Assembly: GCA_910585765.1 (NCBI GenBank)
Contig: CAJUES010000032.1
Coordinates: 1-39,479, forward strand
Reading direction: 5' to 3'
Origin: an uncultured Lachnospiraceae bacterium
Lineage (GTDB): Bacteria > Bacillota > Clostridia > Lachnospirales > Lachnospiraceae
Length of the DNA: 39,479 nt
Shown: in pieces, positions 16,892 to 24,554 of the stretch
How positions within the stretch are numbered: position 1 is the stretch's first letter
How the letters are laid out: each line of letters opens with the position of its first letter
Made by a program: the position numbers and the translations under genes
Notes under the pieces: model-generated
What the model was told of the DNA's origin: nothing
What the model saw: the letters and a program-made list of their open reading frames with translations, nothing else
Database searches by the model: none

Positions 16892-18565
16892 TCACTCCAG
16901 AAGCCATTCCTGCAGATATTCATATTGGTAAACGCGCCGATACGTTTGCAATTCCGTCTGGGCGATTACTTTTTCCAATATTCTTCTGGTATCTTCTTCC
17001 GAAAATCCGGCTGGCAGACACACGGTCAGCTCATTTGCCGTAGTTCTGCCGGAAAGTATCTGCGCTATGTCATCCATATCCCCTGACCGCAGGAAATATG
17101 TCTCATCGTGCAGCATCCTCAGTGGAAACAGCGTGTACACATCGAGCCATTGGTCCCCATAATACAGCAGGCAGTCGGTTTCTTTGGTTTCCTGTGCCTG
17201 TTGATACAATACATCATAATCATCATACATAAAATCAATCCTGTATTTTACCAGGCTTCCCTTGCATAATCCAAGAGCGATCACAAGAAGAAGCATCCGT
17301 CTGACCCGGCCAACACGCACAAACATCCCCATGATCCTATCTATGATCTGTGTCACTATGACCGCGATGATCGGATAGATCGGAAAAATATATCTGTTGT
17401 GGACAAGGTTGCTCCCTTGTACCGCGATCAGAAAAAATATGCTGTATGACAAAATGATCAGAAACTCCAGAATCATCTCATTTTTCAGGACAAACCGTAT
17501 CTCTCCGATGGAAGGATTGTCCCTTTTATTGATTTTAAGTTTAACATATCTGGTCTCCCTGTCATATGTCCATTTAATTTTAACAATATATCTGATCAGG
17601 AAATGGATCACGATCAACAGCGCGCCCCATTTCAGGCAAACGCCAAACTTACCGGCAAATAACGAATCATTGATCATCTGCAGATACGTCTTTATCACAT
17701 TTTCATCCCTGCCAAGTGCCAGATTCGCGAAGACTTCCGTTCCGCGATACCCGCCAAATACATGAAGAACCGCAGCCGGAAATATGCATAATGCGATCCC
17801 TCCACCAGCGCATATATTGACTCCGTACGAGATCAATTTCCTGATTTCCTTGTTTACCAGAAAATAGATACAGATCGGTGCAGAAAAACAGAATGCCAGC
17901 ACATAAAAATAGTAATGTGTAAGTCCTCCGCAGGCTACTGTGATCATGATCGCCATCGCATCTCTGACCTCGATGCGCTGCTTTTCAAGCATCCTGATGT
18001 GAACCGCCACATATGCAAGCATTTCACAGGTCAGCATCACATACATCCGGATCAGCAATATATTGCTGAATCCCGCTCCGGAAAAAGACCAGAGTATCAA
18101 TGCGATCAGGGACAATTTTATATCTTTCATGAGATAATATGCTATATACAATATCAGAATATCAGTCAATACCAGAAAGAACAAATTTAGCGACAGCCCC
18201 GTCCACTTTGTAAAGATTCCTTTATTCAGCAGGCTGAAAACATGAAGAAAGCAGTAATACAAGGGCGGATGCACATCGTTCTTCTGGTTTTCAAATGCCG
18301 CCTTAAAAGAAAACGGCACTTCTTTCGAAACCTGCAGATATGCTTCAAAATATTTCCGGTCGACCCAGCCTGTCTCCGCGTACTGCTTCGCCGTTTCCGG
18401 ATCGATAAAAGTGTACGCTTCACTGTTTGCCAAACCATATGAATAGATTTCATCACAGAAAAAGCTTTTCTTTTGCGTGCCCATCAGCACGCATAGTATC
18501 AGTTGAAAGATGATCACTCCCACGATCAGTATCTTTTCTTTGTATCTTAAACCATCATATACCAT
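16892..18565 (-). CDS. GT39-like multispanning glycosyltransferase
   Basis: About 557 residues with around ten membrane helices. The first loop has FFCDEIYSYGLANSE and DVHPPLYYCFLHVFS, the acidic and HPPLYY motifs of PMT/ArnT-type (GT39, GT-C fold) transferases that use polyprenyl-phosphate sugars outside the membrane. The frame is open to 18718, but a near-consensus promoter occupies 18709-18737, so that start cannot be used by its transcript. AGGAGG lies 5 nt before ATG at 18565, leaving a leader of about 135 nt. Acceptor and sugar are unknown. Base content is moderately AT-rich, intermediate between core and island. Confidence 0.8.
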   Translation of the reverse strand: MVYDGLRYKEKILIVGVIIFQLILCVLMGTQKKSFFCDEIYSYGLANSEAYTFIDPETAKQYAETGWVDRKYFEAYLQVSKEVPFSFKAAFENQKNDVHPPLYYCFLHVFSLLNKGIFTKWTGLSLNLFFLVLTDILILYIAYYLMKDIKLSLIALILWSFSGAGFSNILLIRMYVMLTCEMLAYVAVHIRMLEKQRIEVRDAMAIMITVACGGLTHYYFYVLAFCFSAPICIYFLVNKEIRKLISYGVNICAGGGIALCIFPAAVLHVFGGYRGTEVFANLALGRDENVIKTYLQMINDSLFAGKFGVCLKWGALLIVIHFLIRYIVKIKWTYDRETRYVKLKINKRDNPSIGEIRFVLKNEMILEFLIILSYSIFFLIAVQGSNLVHNRYIFPIYPIIAVIVTQIIDRIMGMFVRVGRVRRMLLLVIALGLCKGSLVKYRIDFMYDDYDVLYQQAQETKETDCLLYYGDQWLDVYTLFPLRMLHDETYFLRSGDMDDIAQILSGRTTANELTVCLPAGFSEEDTRRILEKVIAQTELQTYRRVYQYEYLQEWLLE

Positions 18566-18708
18566 CTTGGCCTCCTGCAACAGCATATATAAGAAAACGC
18601 TTATACAGATCCACTGTATACACCGTGACCTGCCAAGAATTCGGTCCTTATCATACCTGCTGCCCTCTCCAATTAAAAAGCTTGTCCAATAGCCCACCAT
18701 GAGATTAC

Positions 18709-18737
18709 AGTATAGCATATCGCATTAATCTTGGCAA
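18709..18737 (-). promoter_or_regulatory. Promoter of the GT39-like gene
   Basis: On the minus strand TTGCCA (18732-18737), 17-bp spacer ending in TGC (extended -10), TATACT (18709-18714). Transcription would begin near 18702. Confidence 0.75.
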
Positions 18738-18912
18738 ATAGTAAATCACAGCTGTCCTTTTGGCTTCAATCCTGAGTAATCCAAACGATAGTCTCTTGAA
18801 TATTTCCCGATATCATACTTATTTTTTCTACCTCGTACTTATTCAACCACATACCAATAGAAACTACAAGAAATCTCTGCTGCTGGAACTGAAAAATTTT
18901 CCGAAGCACACG

Positions 18913-18953
18913 AAAAAAGCACCATCTGATTATCAATACATCTTCTGGTGCTT
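18913..18953 (-). terminator. Terminator of the toxin-antitoxin operon
   Basis: Read on the minus strand, AAGCACCA (18946-18953) pairs with TGGTGCTT (18917-18924), followed by a T-run (to 18913). It begins 24 bp after the PIN gene stop. Confidence 0.75.
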
Positions 18954-18976
18954 CCCGTATTTACTCTATATAAATT

Positions 18977-19396
18977 TTACTGTAATATCTCTAAATAATC
19001 TTTAGGCGGTATCGCCTTTGTTTCTGATACCTTATAATCATCTATATTTCTTGTCACAATGTATCCCGCTCCATATGACTTTGCACACTGCATTTGTAAG
19101 CAGTCCTCAAAATCTGAAAATTCCTTATTTTGAAGCCCAGCTATTAACTTAATCTTATCAATTCCTTCAATATCAAATATCGAACATAGATTTAATAATA
19201 CCTCTCTACGTTCATCCGAATTAAAATCCTTCCTTAATATAAAAAACATATTTGAAATAGAATGAGCAGCAATACAGCCTTTTACTTTACCATCTACACA
19301 AATAGAAATAATTCTCTTTGCATCCTCATAAAATGGTTCTCTTGTAAGAATATAATCAAGTAATACATTTGTATCAATCAAAATCCTATTTACCAT
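18977..19396 (-). CDS. PIN-domain ribonuclease toxin (VapC-like)
   Basis: 139 residues, the usual size of a PIN toxin. It starts with ILIDTNVLLDYIL, carrying the first acidic residues of the PIN active site; further acidic positions lie in FSDFEDCLQMQCA and TRNIDDYK. Such toxins cleave RNA when freed from their antitoxin. The start overlaps the end of the upstream antitoxin-like gene by 11 bp, so the pair is translated together. It sits in an AT-rich accessory segment with mobile-element remnants. Confidence 0.85.
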   Translation of the reverse strand: MVNRILIDTNVLLDYILTREPFYEDAKRIISICVDGKVKGCIAAHSISNMFFILRKDFNSDERREVLLNLCSIFDIEGIDKIKLIAGLQNKEFSDFEDCLQMQCAKSYGAGYIVTRNIDDYKVSETKAIPPKDYLEILQ

Positions 19397-19610
19397 ACTT
19401 TTCCTCTCTATATTCAGCTAATTCCGCATCATAATCAATAACAGTTCCCTTCCTGCATAACTGCTCCAATCTTTCGAATGCCCTTTTCTTTTCTGACTGA
19501 TTATCATTATACAGACCATTCACTCCCTGCATGATCTGTAATACAAAACTTATTTTATCTTCTGGTAACTTCTCTAATTCTCTCATTGCACTCTGTCTTA
19601 ATGCAGTCAT
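19386..19610 (-). CDS. Antitoxin partner of the PIN toxin
   Basis: 74 residues, starting MTALRQSAMRELEKLPEDK, with GAGGTG 6 nt before ATG at 19610; a GTG three codons upstream lies within that ribosome site and is not used. The N-terminal half resembles the helical dimerisation part seen in small Firmicutes antitoxins; the C-terminal half is charged and ends YDAELAEYREEKYGK. No ribbon-helix-helix or AbrB motif is obvious. Assignment rests on size, 11-bp overlap with the PIN gene and shared promoter and terminator. Confidence 0.7.
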   Translation of the reverse strand: MTALRQSAMRELEKLPEDKISFVLQIMQGVNGLYNDNQSEKKRAFERLEQLCRKGTVIDYDAELAEYREEKYGK

Positions 19611-19661
19611 GAAAAACACCTCTTTCTGTTACATATTTCTATCTTAGATTTATTTTTTCTT

Positions 19662-19690
19662 ATTATATCATTCCTATTTTGCTTTTTCAA
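19662..19690 (-). promoter_or_regulatory. Promoter of the toxin-antitoxin operon
   Basis: Minus strand TTGAAA (19685-19690), 17-bp spacer, TATAAT (19662-19667), about 50 bp before the antitoxin start. Confidence 0.75.
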
Positions 19691-19716
19691 TCACAACAAG
19701 TTCTCCCCTGTTCTGA

Positions 19717-19745
19717 TTGAACACTATCTGTCCATATGCTATAAT
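19717..19745 (+). promoter_or_regulatory. Strong plus-strand promoter without an intact gene
   Basis: TTGAAC (19717-19722), 17-bp spacer ending in TGC, TATAAT (19740-19745). It is divergent from the toxin-antitoxin promoter. Downstream lies only a short frame broken by the palindromic element. Confidence 0.65.
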
Positions 19746-19773
19746 GATCTTGTATAATTGAAACGAAAGCAGG

Positions 19774-19842
19774 ATGCGATTTTCCGATATGATTTGCCCT
19801 CTAGTACAGCATTGCATTAATATTGAAGTAAATAGCGCTTGA
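19774..19842 (+). pseudogene. Possible gene start cut off by the palindromic element
   Basis: A short frame begins at ATG 19774 (MRFSDMICPL...) just downstream of the strong promoter and runs into the inverted-repeat element, stopping after 22 codons. Only about nine codons precede the element, so its identity cannot be told. It may be the N-terminus of an interrupted gene or chance. Confidence 0.2.
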
Positions 19843-19967
19843 TATTCGGGTCATCTGTGCACCTTCAAAGCGACGGCGTAGTGGATCCTACGTCTAGCTT
19901 TGAAGGTGTGCAGAGGGCGCGGATAGCAGGTGATATTTACTCGATTATTAATGCAATGCTGTACTAG
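19801..19967. mobile_element. 167-bp palindromic MITE-like element
   Basis: The ends are perfect 22-bp inverted repeats (19801-19822 and 19946-19967) beginning CTAGTACAGCATTGC. Inside, a second arm pair, 19855-19871 and 19897-19913, matches at 15 of 17 positions, and the centre (19872-19896) contains GTAG/CTAC and GACG/CGTC arms. The whole element can fold into one long hairpin. It encodes no protein. No clear target duplication is visible beside it. It could be a non-autonomous transposon or a structured-RNA repeat. Confidence 0.7.
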
Positions 19968-19998
19968 TTTTACGAAAGAAATTGTTTTTATACCCTAC

Positions 19999-20226
19999 CT
20001 ATGTATTTTGGCATTTCCTTTTAAACTCTCTATCCATCTTTTCAACCGTCATCCGTTCCGCATACATCTCATATGCACTCTTCTGCTTGTGATCCGTGCT
20101 GTCAGTATTTATATATCTTCCAGTCATTTCCTTTAGAGCATCTATATCCACCTCAAAGGTCTTACAAAACCAGTCTATTAACAGAACCCGTCCCATAATC
20201 GCGCTATATTTCTCATATACCGACAA
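19999..20226 (-). pseudogene. Small unrecognised ORF, probably frameshifted at its start
   Basis: About 75 codons (YEKYSAIMGRVLLIDWF, VDIDALKEMTGRYINTDSTD, KSAYEMYAERMTVEKMDREF) read like a real protein but begin at a TTG without a placed ribosome site. The adjacent frame upstream reads YEVNQNHVRQVVGI and joins naturally to YEKYS if two nucleotides were missing from a TA run near 20221. The original gene probably started close to 20245, behind GAGG. I do not recognise the family. It follows the next gene by 26 bp on the same strand. Confidence 0.4.
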
Positions 20227-20252
20227 CCTGTCTCACATGGTTTTGATTTACC

Positions 20253-20573
20253 TCATAGATTATTTTCCCTTAGACAGCATTCCCTTGCCTGGTTCAGATT
20301 GTTATTGCTCATTAAATGAATCCTCCCATCATTACAAATATACCTCTGAATACACTCGCATAATCTTCTGTTGCCTTTCTGACTAGCTCCTACAGATCTG
20401 AATAATATCCTGTACATCTCCTCTATATGATTCTCATTGGTCAAAATATCAGCATAATCATAAATATTGAGAGAATCCGATAATGCATCTTCATCAGCAA
20501 ACTCGATCCTTACAGGACGGTTCGATTCATTGCGCTTTGCCCTGGCAATATAAAATACATAGCTCGCACACAT
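20253..20573 (-). CDS. Hypothetical protein, about 106 residues
   Basis: Starts at ATG 20573, with AAGGGGAG 6 nt upstream; an in-frame start one codon earlier is less well placed. Sequence includes MCASYVFYIARAKRNESNRPVRIEFADEDAL, then an acidic stretch (NIYDYADILTNENHIEEMYRILF) and a basic C-terminal half (GNRRLCECIQRYICNDGRIHLMS). There is no signal peptide or membrane segment. I do not recognise the family. It is probably cotranscribed with the frameshifted small ORF downstream. The AT-rich context suggests accessory DNA. Confidence 0.5.
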   Translation of the reverse strand: MCASYVFYIARAKRNESNRPVRIEFADEDALSDSLNIYDYADILTNENHIEEMYRILFRSVGASQKGNRRLCECIQRYICNDGRIHLMSNNNLNQARECCLRENNL

Positions 20574-20668
20574 CAACTACTCCCCTTTTCATTTTATCAC
20601 CTATCCACTAATCTCTTTCCAAATACGGTATCACCATACTGCTTATTCATTCCACTGCGTATTTCATC

Positions 20669-21782
20669 TTACCTCATCAGCCCCCCCAAAGCAGACAGGA
20701 ACTCCTTATACGCCTCCCTGTTGTATCGACTGACATCAAATACATAATCTGTCAGAACCTTTCCGCCGATATACGCCTTCAATCCCCCATAGATATCATC
20801 CGCATCCTTCCCGATCAGATATTGTCCATTCTCAATAGAAACACCGGAAACCGAGTCAAAATCCGACAGAATAATAGGCATATGCATGGCGCGCGCCTCA
20901 TGGATCACCATCGGCTGTCCCTCATGCAGAGAAGGGAGCACGAAGCAGTCGCAGTGCTTCATGACGGCAAACGGATTCTTCACATTGCCTGCCAGTATGA
21001 CCCGCCCGTCAAGCCCCAGTTCCCGGATCAGTTTCGAGAGCTTTCCTTTCAGGGGACCATCTCCCAATATATAAATAAACGTCTTGCCCTTCTGCCACAA
21101 GCCTAGAGATGGCAAGGATCAGATTCTCCTGGTTCTTCTCCACAGACAGGCGCGCCATGTTCACAAATATATGCGGTGGATACGGATCCTCGCACTCCTT
21201 TGCTAACGGCATCATTTTGACATATTCGCATCCATTGATGCTGTCCTCATCTATCTTGATCCACTTCTTTCCCTGATACTCACAGAGACTGTCCTGTGCC
21301 AGCCCGTTTTCAATCCGCTCTATATCGATCATATTTTTTGCATAGCGGAACCGGCTGCAATCGCAGTAATCAGACAGCTTCTCCCTGTTTACTTCCATGA
21401 TCTCACGACTGCACGATATAACTGCATCAAAATGCCGATAAAGTCCAAAAATATTGAGATCTTTTTTCTGTCGTCAATACCCATTCATCAATTCTTCATG
21501 ATCATCCGGATCATCCAACACCCATATGTGCCTGTACCTGGCATATCTGGGCGTGTTCAGCAGCTCCAGGAAGATAGCGTACGGATTGCAGACCATTCCC
21601 CTGCCATAGAAGGACTCATACATGACCGTTTTTTTGCTGACGGGCATATACTTATAATAATATGCGTACCTCGTCCTTCTTCCCAGATCCCGGTTCTGCA
21701 AAATTTCAAACAGGAGCTGTACCTGATGTACGATTCTCTTCCCCCACTTATTTATAAACCTTTTAACCACATTCAATGCCAT
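20669..21782 (-). pseudogene. Decayed teichoic-acid/capsule glycosyltransferase gene (TagB/F-like start fused to GT4 end)
   Basis: The 5' part (21782 to 21474) encodes about 102 residues like the start of CDP-glycerol glycerophosphotransferases (SKKTVMYESFYGRGMVCNPYAIF, YRHIWVLDDPDDHEELMNGY) and stops at TGA. The same frame then continues as LYRHFDAVISCSREIMEVN, a GT4 (glycosyltransferase family 1 domain) mid-region (FVNMARLSVEKNQENLILAISRLV). At a TATATA run near 21075-21080 it shifts into ILGDGPLKGKLSKLIRELGL and CFVLPSLHEGQPMVIHEARAM, the GT4 nucleotide-sugar site, ending at 20669. An internal deletion, an in-frame stop and a frameshift are thus visible. The start overlaps the tagD stop (TAATG). 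No product is expected at full length. Confidence 0.75.
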
Positions 21783-22186
21783 TATCTGTTTCTCCCTGTT
21801 TTATTCAGATCTTCCTTGATCTGGATCGTCGATATCTCAGGTGTCCTTGGCAGATAGACAACCTCGCAGTATTCCTTCAGGAAATCAAACTTTCCCTTCC
21901 AGTCAGCCCCCATCACAAACGTATCAATATGATATTCTTTAACGTCACTTACCTTCTGCTCCCAGTTGTTTTCCGGTATTACCAGATCGACATAGCGTAT
22001 CGCTTCCAGCAGCTGTCTGCGCTCCTCATAAGTAAAATAACATTTCTTATGTTTTTCATTCCAATTAAACTCATCACTCGATAACACTACCACCAGATAA
22101 TCGCCAAGAATTTTCGCGCGCCGCAACAAATTGATATGACCATAGTATAATAGATCAAAAGTTCCATATGTTATAACTCTTTTCAT
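21782..22186 (-). CDS. tagD: Glycerol-3-phosphate cytidylyltransferase (TagD type)
   Basis: 134 residues, normal full length. It makes CDP-glycerol from CTP and glycerol 3-phosphate for teichoic-acid or capsule synthesis. The nucleotidyltransferase signature is ITYGTFDLLYYGHINLLRRAK; the second motif appears as RTPEISTIQIK, close to the usual RTEGISTT. It overlaps the upstream pseudogene by 4 bp and the downstream one by 1 bp. It is the only apparently intact gene in a locus whose polymerase genes have been deleted internally, so CDP-glycerol made here would need an enzyme encoded elsewhere. Confidence 0.9.
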   Translation of the reverse strand: MKRVITYGTFDLLYYGHINLLRRAKILGDYLVVVLSSDEFNWNEKHKKCYFTYEERRQLLEAIRYVDLVIPENNWEQKVSDVKEYHIDTFVMGADWKGKFDFLKEYCEVVYLPRTPEISTIQIKEDLNKTGRNR

Positions 22187-22517
22187 CTGTATGTTCCCCG
22201 TCTTTTATTCATTTTTGAGATAACAAAATCCGTTATGTATCCTGTCGCATCTCCCGTCTCATAAGCGCCCATTTCCTTATGATGCTCCATGACTTTCTGG
22301 ACATCTGCAGCAAAGTCATGATTCTCTATGATCTGAATCAGATCCCCCATACTTTTGGCCTTTGGATATGGCATACTCTTCCCAGCCTCGGTCAGCTACT
22401 TTTGCATGGCATCCACTCCAACAAGCGCTGGCTGTACCGAAACAGACAATTTAGAGCATACCGTATGCGTTCCCTGATACGTTTTGTATGGTTCTGTCTC
22501 TTAATCTTTTCACTCAT
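22183..22517 (-). pseudogene. Internally deleted CDP-glycerol glycerophosphotransferase-like gene
   Basis: ATG 22517 opens about 41 codons (MSEKIKRQNHTKRIRERIRY...) that look like the basic N-terminus of a TagF/TagB-type protein, ending at TAG. Beginning 22374 in another frame come about 60 codons (PYPKAKSMGDLIQIIENHDF, MGAYETGDATGYITDFVI) resembling the C-terminus of the same family. A normal protein of this kind has several hundred residues, so the catalytic middle is gone. The end overlaps the tagD start by 4 bp, preserving the old operon order. Confidence 0.6.
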
Positions 22518-22709
22518 AGTTTTCCACAGATCTTCCCTCAAAAAATTTCTCACACGCTCTGCTCTTTTTCTGAACCTTAAACATTGCTATTATAGATTAG
22601 CTTCTTATTCTTAGCTATATTTTTAGTTTATTCACGTATTCCTCTGATATTTTTGCACATATCTCACAAAAAAAGTGCAAAACATAACGATCAAAGCACC
22701 TTTTCTCTA

Positions 22710-22738
22710 TTGACATCCCGCGCCATGTGCATTATGAT
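22710..22738 (+). promoter_or_regulatory. Promoter of the lrgA-lrgB-gntR operon
   Basis: TTGACA (22710-22715), 17-bp spacer, TATGAT (22733-22738). Transcription should start near 22745, inside the palindrome at 22741-22755. Confidence 0.85.
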
Positions 22739-22740
22739 AT

Positions 22741-22755
22741 ACTGGTACTACCAGT
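22741..22755 (+). promoter_or_regulatory. Operator-like palindrome for the GntR/FadR-type regulator
   Basis: ACTGGTACTACCAGT is a perfect 6-3-6 inverted repeat. Its core, TGGT-N3-ACCA, is the pattern bound by FadR-subfamily GntR regulators. It covers the predicted transcription start of an operon whose third gene encodes such a regulator, so autorepression is the simplest reading. Confidence 0.7.
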
Positions 22756-22770
22756 TAGGAGATGAAAAAT

Positions 22771-23151
22771 ATGAACTATCTGAGACAATTCTGTATTATT
22801 TTGTCTGTTTCTTTTTTGGGGGAACTGCTCCATATCCTGATACCGCTGCCGATTCCGGCAAGTGTTTACGGGCTGGTTTTGATGCTCGCAGCGCTCTGCA
22901 CCGGAGTCCTGAAACTGGCACAGGTTCGGGAAGCTGCCGACTTTTTGATCGAGATCATGCCCGTCATGTTCATCCCCGCGGCTGTCGGACTTCTGGAATC
23001 GTGGTCCGCCCTGCAGGCCGTCTGGTTTCCTGTCGCGGTCATCACAGTGCTGACCACGATCATTGTCATGGCAGCGACCGGGCGGATCACACAGTACCTG
23101 ATCCGCAGAGATCATCGCAAAAAACAGACGAAAGGAGCTGACAAAAATTGA
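22771..23151 (+). CDS. lrgA: LrgA/CidA-family membrane protein
   Basis: 126 residues with four hydrophobic helices (SFLGELLHILIPLPIPASVYGLVLML, VMFIPAAVGLL and others), matching the holin-like LrgA/CidA family. In staphylococci LrgAB modulates murein hydrolase activity; Bacillus homologues (PftAB/YsbAB) move pyruvate. ATG at 22771 lies 9 nt after AGGAG, whereas an ATG at 22762 directly abuts it. The stop overlaps the lrgB start by 4 bp. Confidence 0.85.
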   Translation: MNYLRQFCIILSVSFLGELLHILIPLPIPASVYGLVLMLAALCTGVLKLAQVREAADFLIEIMPVMFIPAAVGLLESWSALQAVWFPVAVITVLTTIIVMAATGRITQYLIRRDHRKKQTKGADKN

Positions 23152-23840
23152 AAACGTATCTGATCGACTCCGTCTTTTTCGGGGCGGTGGTCAGCCTCGC
23201 CGCGTACGAGGCTGGACTTTTACTCAAAAGAAGATTCAGACTGGCGCTCTTAAATCCACTGCTGATCGCCACCGTCTGTGTCATGGCAGTCCTCACACTT
23301 TTCAAGGTAGAGTACCGGCACTACAACGAGGGCGCCAAGTACATCAGCTATCTGCTGACACCTGCCACCGTCTGTCTGGCAGTCCCGCTCTACCAGCAGC
23401 TTGCGCTGCTACGGAAGAACCTGAAAGCCGTGGCGGGCGGGATCACCGCAGGCGTGCTCGCAAGCCTTGTCAGCGTCTTTGTGCTGGCAAAGCTGTTCTC
23501 CCTGACCCATGAGCAGTATGTGACACTGCTCCCCAAATCCATCACCACCGCGATCGGAATGGGCGTCTCGGAGGAGCTGGGCGGCATATCGACGATCACG
23601 GTCGCCGTCATCATCATCACCGGGATCCTCGGAAATGTCATCGCCGAATCGGTGTGCAGAATATTTCGGATCGAGGAGCCGATTGCGAAAGGTCTGGCGC
23701 TCGGCACAGCCTCCCATGCGATCGGCACGGCAAAGGCGATGGAACTGGGCGAAGTCGAGGGCGCCATGAGCAGCCTTGCGATCGCCGTCGCCGGGCTGAT
23801 GACCGTCGTGGGCGCCTCCCTCTTTGCCAGTCTGATGTGA
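23148..23840 (+). CDS. lrgB: LrgB-family membrane protein
   Basis: 230 residues, all helical and hydrophobic, full length for LrgB. Recognisable blocks are LLPKSITTAIGMGVSEELGGI and GTASHAIGTAKAMELGEVEGAMSSLAIAVAGL. It starts at TTG overlapping the lrgA stop, with GGAG about 10 nt upstream. It presumably forms a membrane complex with LrgA. The adjacent GntR gene, rather than a LytSR pair, suggests control by a small metabolite and supports an organic-acid transport role, though that is inference. Confidence 0.9.
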   Translation: MKTYLIDSVFFGAVVSLAAYEAGLLLKRRFRLALLNPLLIATVCVMAVLTLFKVEYRHYNEGAKYISYLLTPATVCLAVPLYQQLALLRKNLKAVAGGITAGVLASLVSVFVLAKLFSLTHEQYVTLLPKSITTAIGMGVSEELGGISTITVAVIIITGILGNVIAESVCRIFRIEEPIAKGLALGTASHAIGTAKAMELGEVEGAMSSLAIAVAGLMTVVGASLFASLM

Positions 23841-23882
23841 CGCACCGTTTTTCGATCGATATCTGTACGGAGGAAATGAGAC

Positions 23883-24548
23883 ATGGGTGAGACAAAAGTA
23901 TATTTTCTGGTCATCGAGCACATCAAATCACTCGTTCAGCAGGGAACCCTCTCCTTTGGCGGCAAACTGCCCTCCGAGAGGCAGCTGATGACGACACTCG
24001 GACTCAGCAGGAACTCTATCCGCGAAGCACTGCGGAGCCTGGAAAACATGGGCATTGTCGAGAGCCGCCACGGGCAGGGCAGCTATCTTGTGAACCATAT
24101 CGCCGACAGTCTCGGCGGCATCTTCTCCCTGCTAGTTTTCATGAACGAGTGCAGCGAGCAGGAGATCCGTGAACTTCGGCGGGGCATCGAGATCGGCGCC
24201 TGCCTCGCGGCAGTCAGGCAGGCGCCGGACAGACAGCTTTCGGAACTCCTGCACTGCCTGGAACTCCTCAAAAACTGCAGTCCGCAGGAACGCCCGGCAC
24301 TCGACAAACGTTTCCACGACACACTGATCCGAATTTCCGGAAACCGCCTGCTCATGCTGTTGAGCGGGACGCTGTCCCAACTTTTTGAGCACACGATCCG
24401 GGATGCTCAGACGCACCTCTGTGCATCGGAATGGGACGATCTGCTCTCGTGTCATGCGCAGCTGTGCGACAGCCTTGCCGCGCGCAGCGAAACTGCCTGT
24501 GTTGACGCGGTCATGAGACATTATGATCTTACTGACAGCAGAACCTGA
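23883..24548 (+). CDS. GntR-family regulator, FadR subfamily
   Basis: 221 residues. The N-terminal winged helix is clear: GGKLPSERQLMTTLGLSRNSIREALRSLENMGIVESRHGQGSYL. The C-terminal all-helical FCD-type effector domain includes LRRGIEIGACLAA and DKRFHDTLIRISGN. Members of this subfamily sense organic acids such as lactate, pyruvate or fatty acyl compounds. GGAGG lies 9 nt before the ATG, 42 bp after lrgB. It likely binds the palindrome at 22741-22755 at the head of its own operon. Confidence 0.9.
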   Translation: MGETKVYFLVIEHIKSLVQQGTLSFGGKLPSERQLMTTLGLSRNSIREALRSLENMGIVESRHGQGSYLVNHIADSLGGIFSLLVFMNECSEQEIRELRRGIEIGACLAAVRQAPDRQLSELLHCLELLKNCSPQERPALDKRFHDTLIRISGNRLLMLLSGTLSQLFEHTIRDAQTHLCASEWDDLLSCHAQLCDSLAARSETACVDAVMRHYDLTDSRT

Positions 24549-24554
24549 TTTCCT

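Noticed and set aside
22279..22614. 111-codon plus-strand ORF
   Set aside because: Antisense to the deleted TagF-like gene; the minus-strand pieces fit a known family and the tagD operon order.
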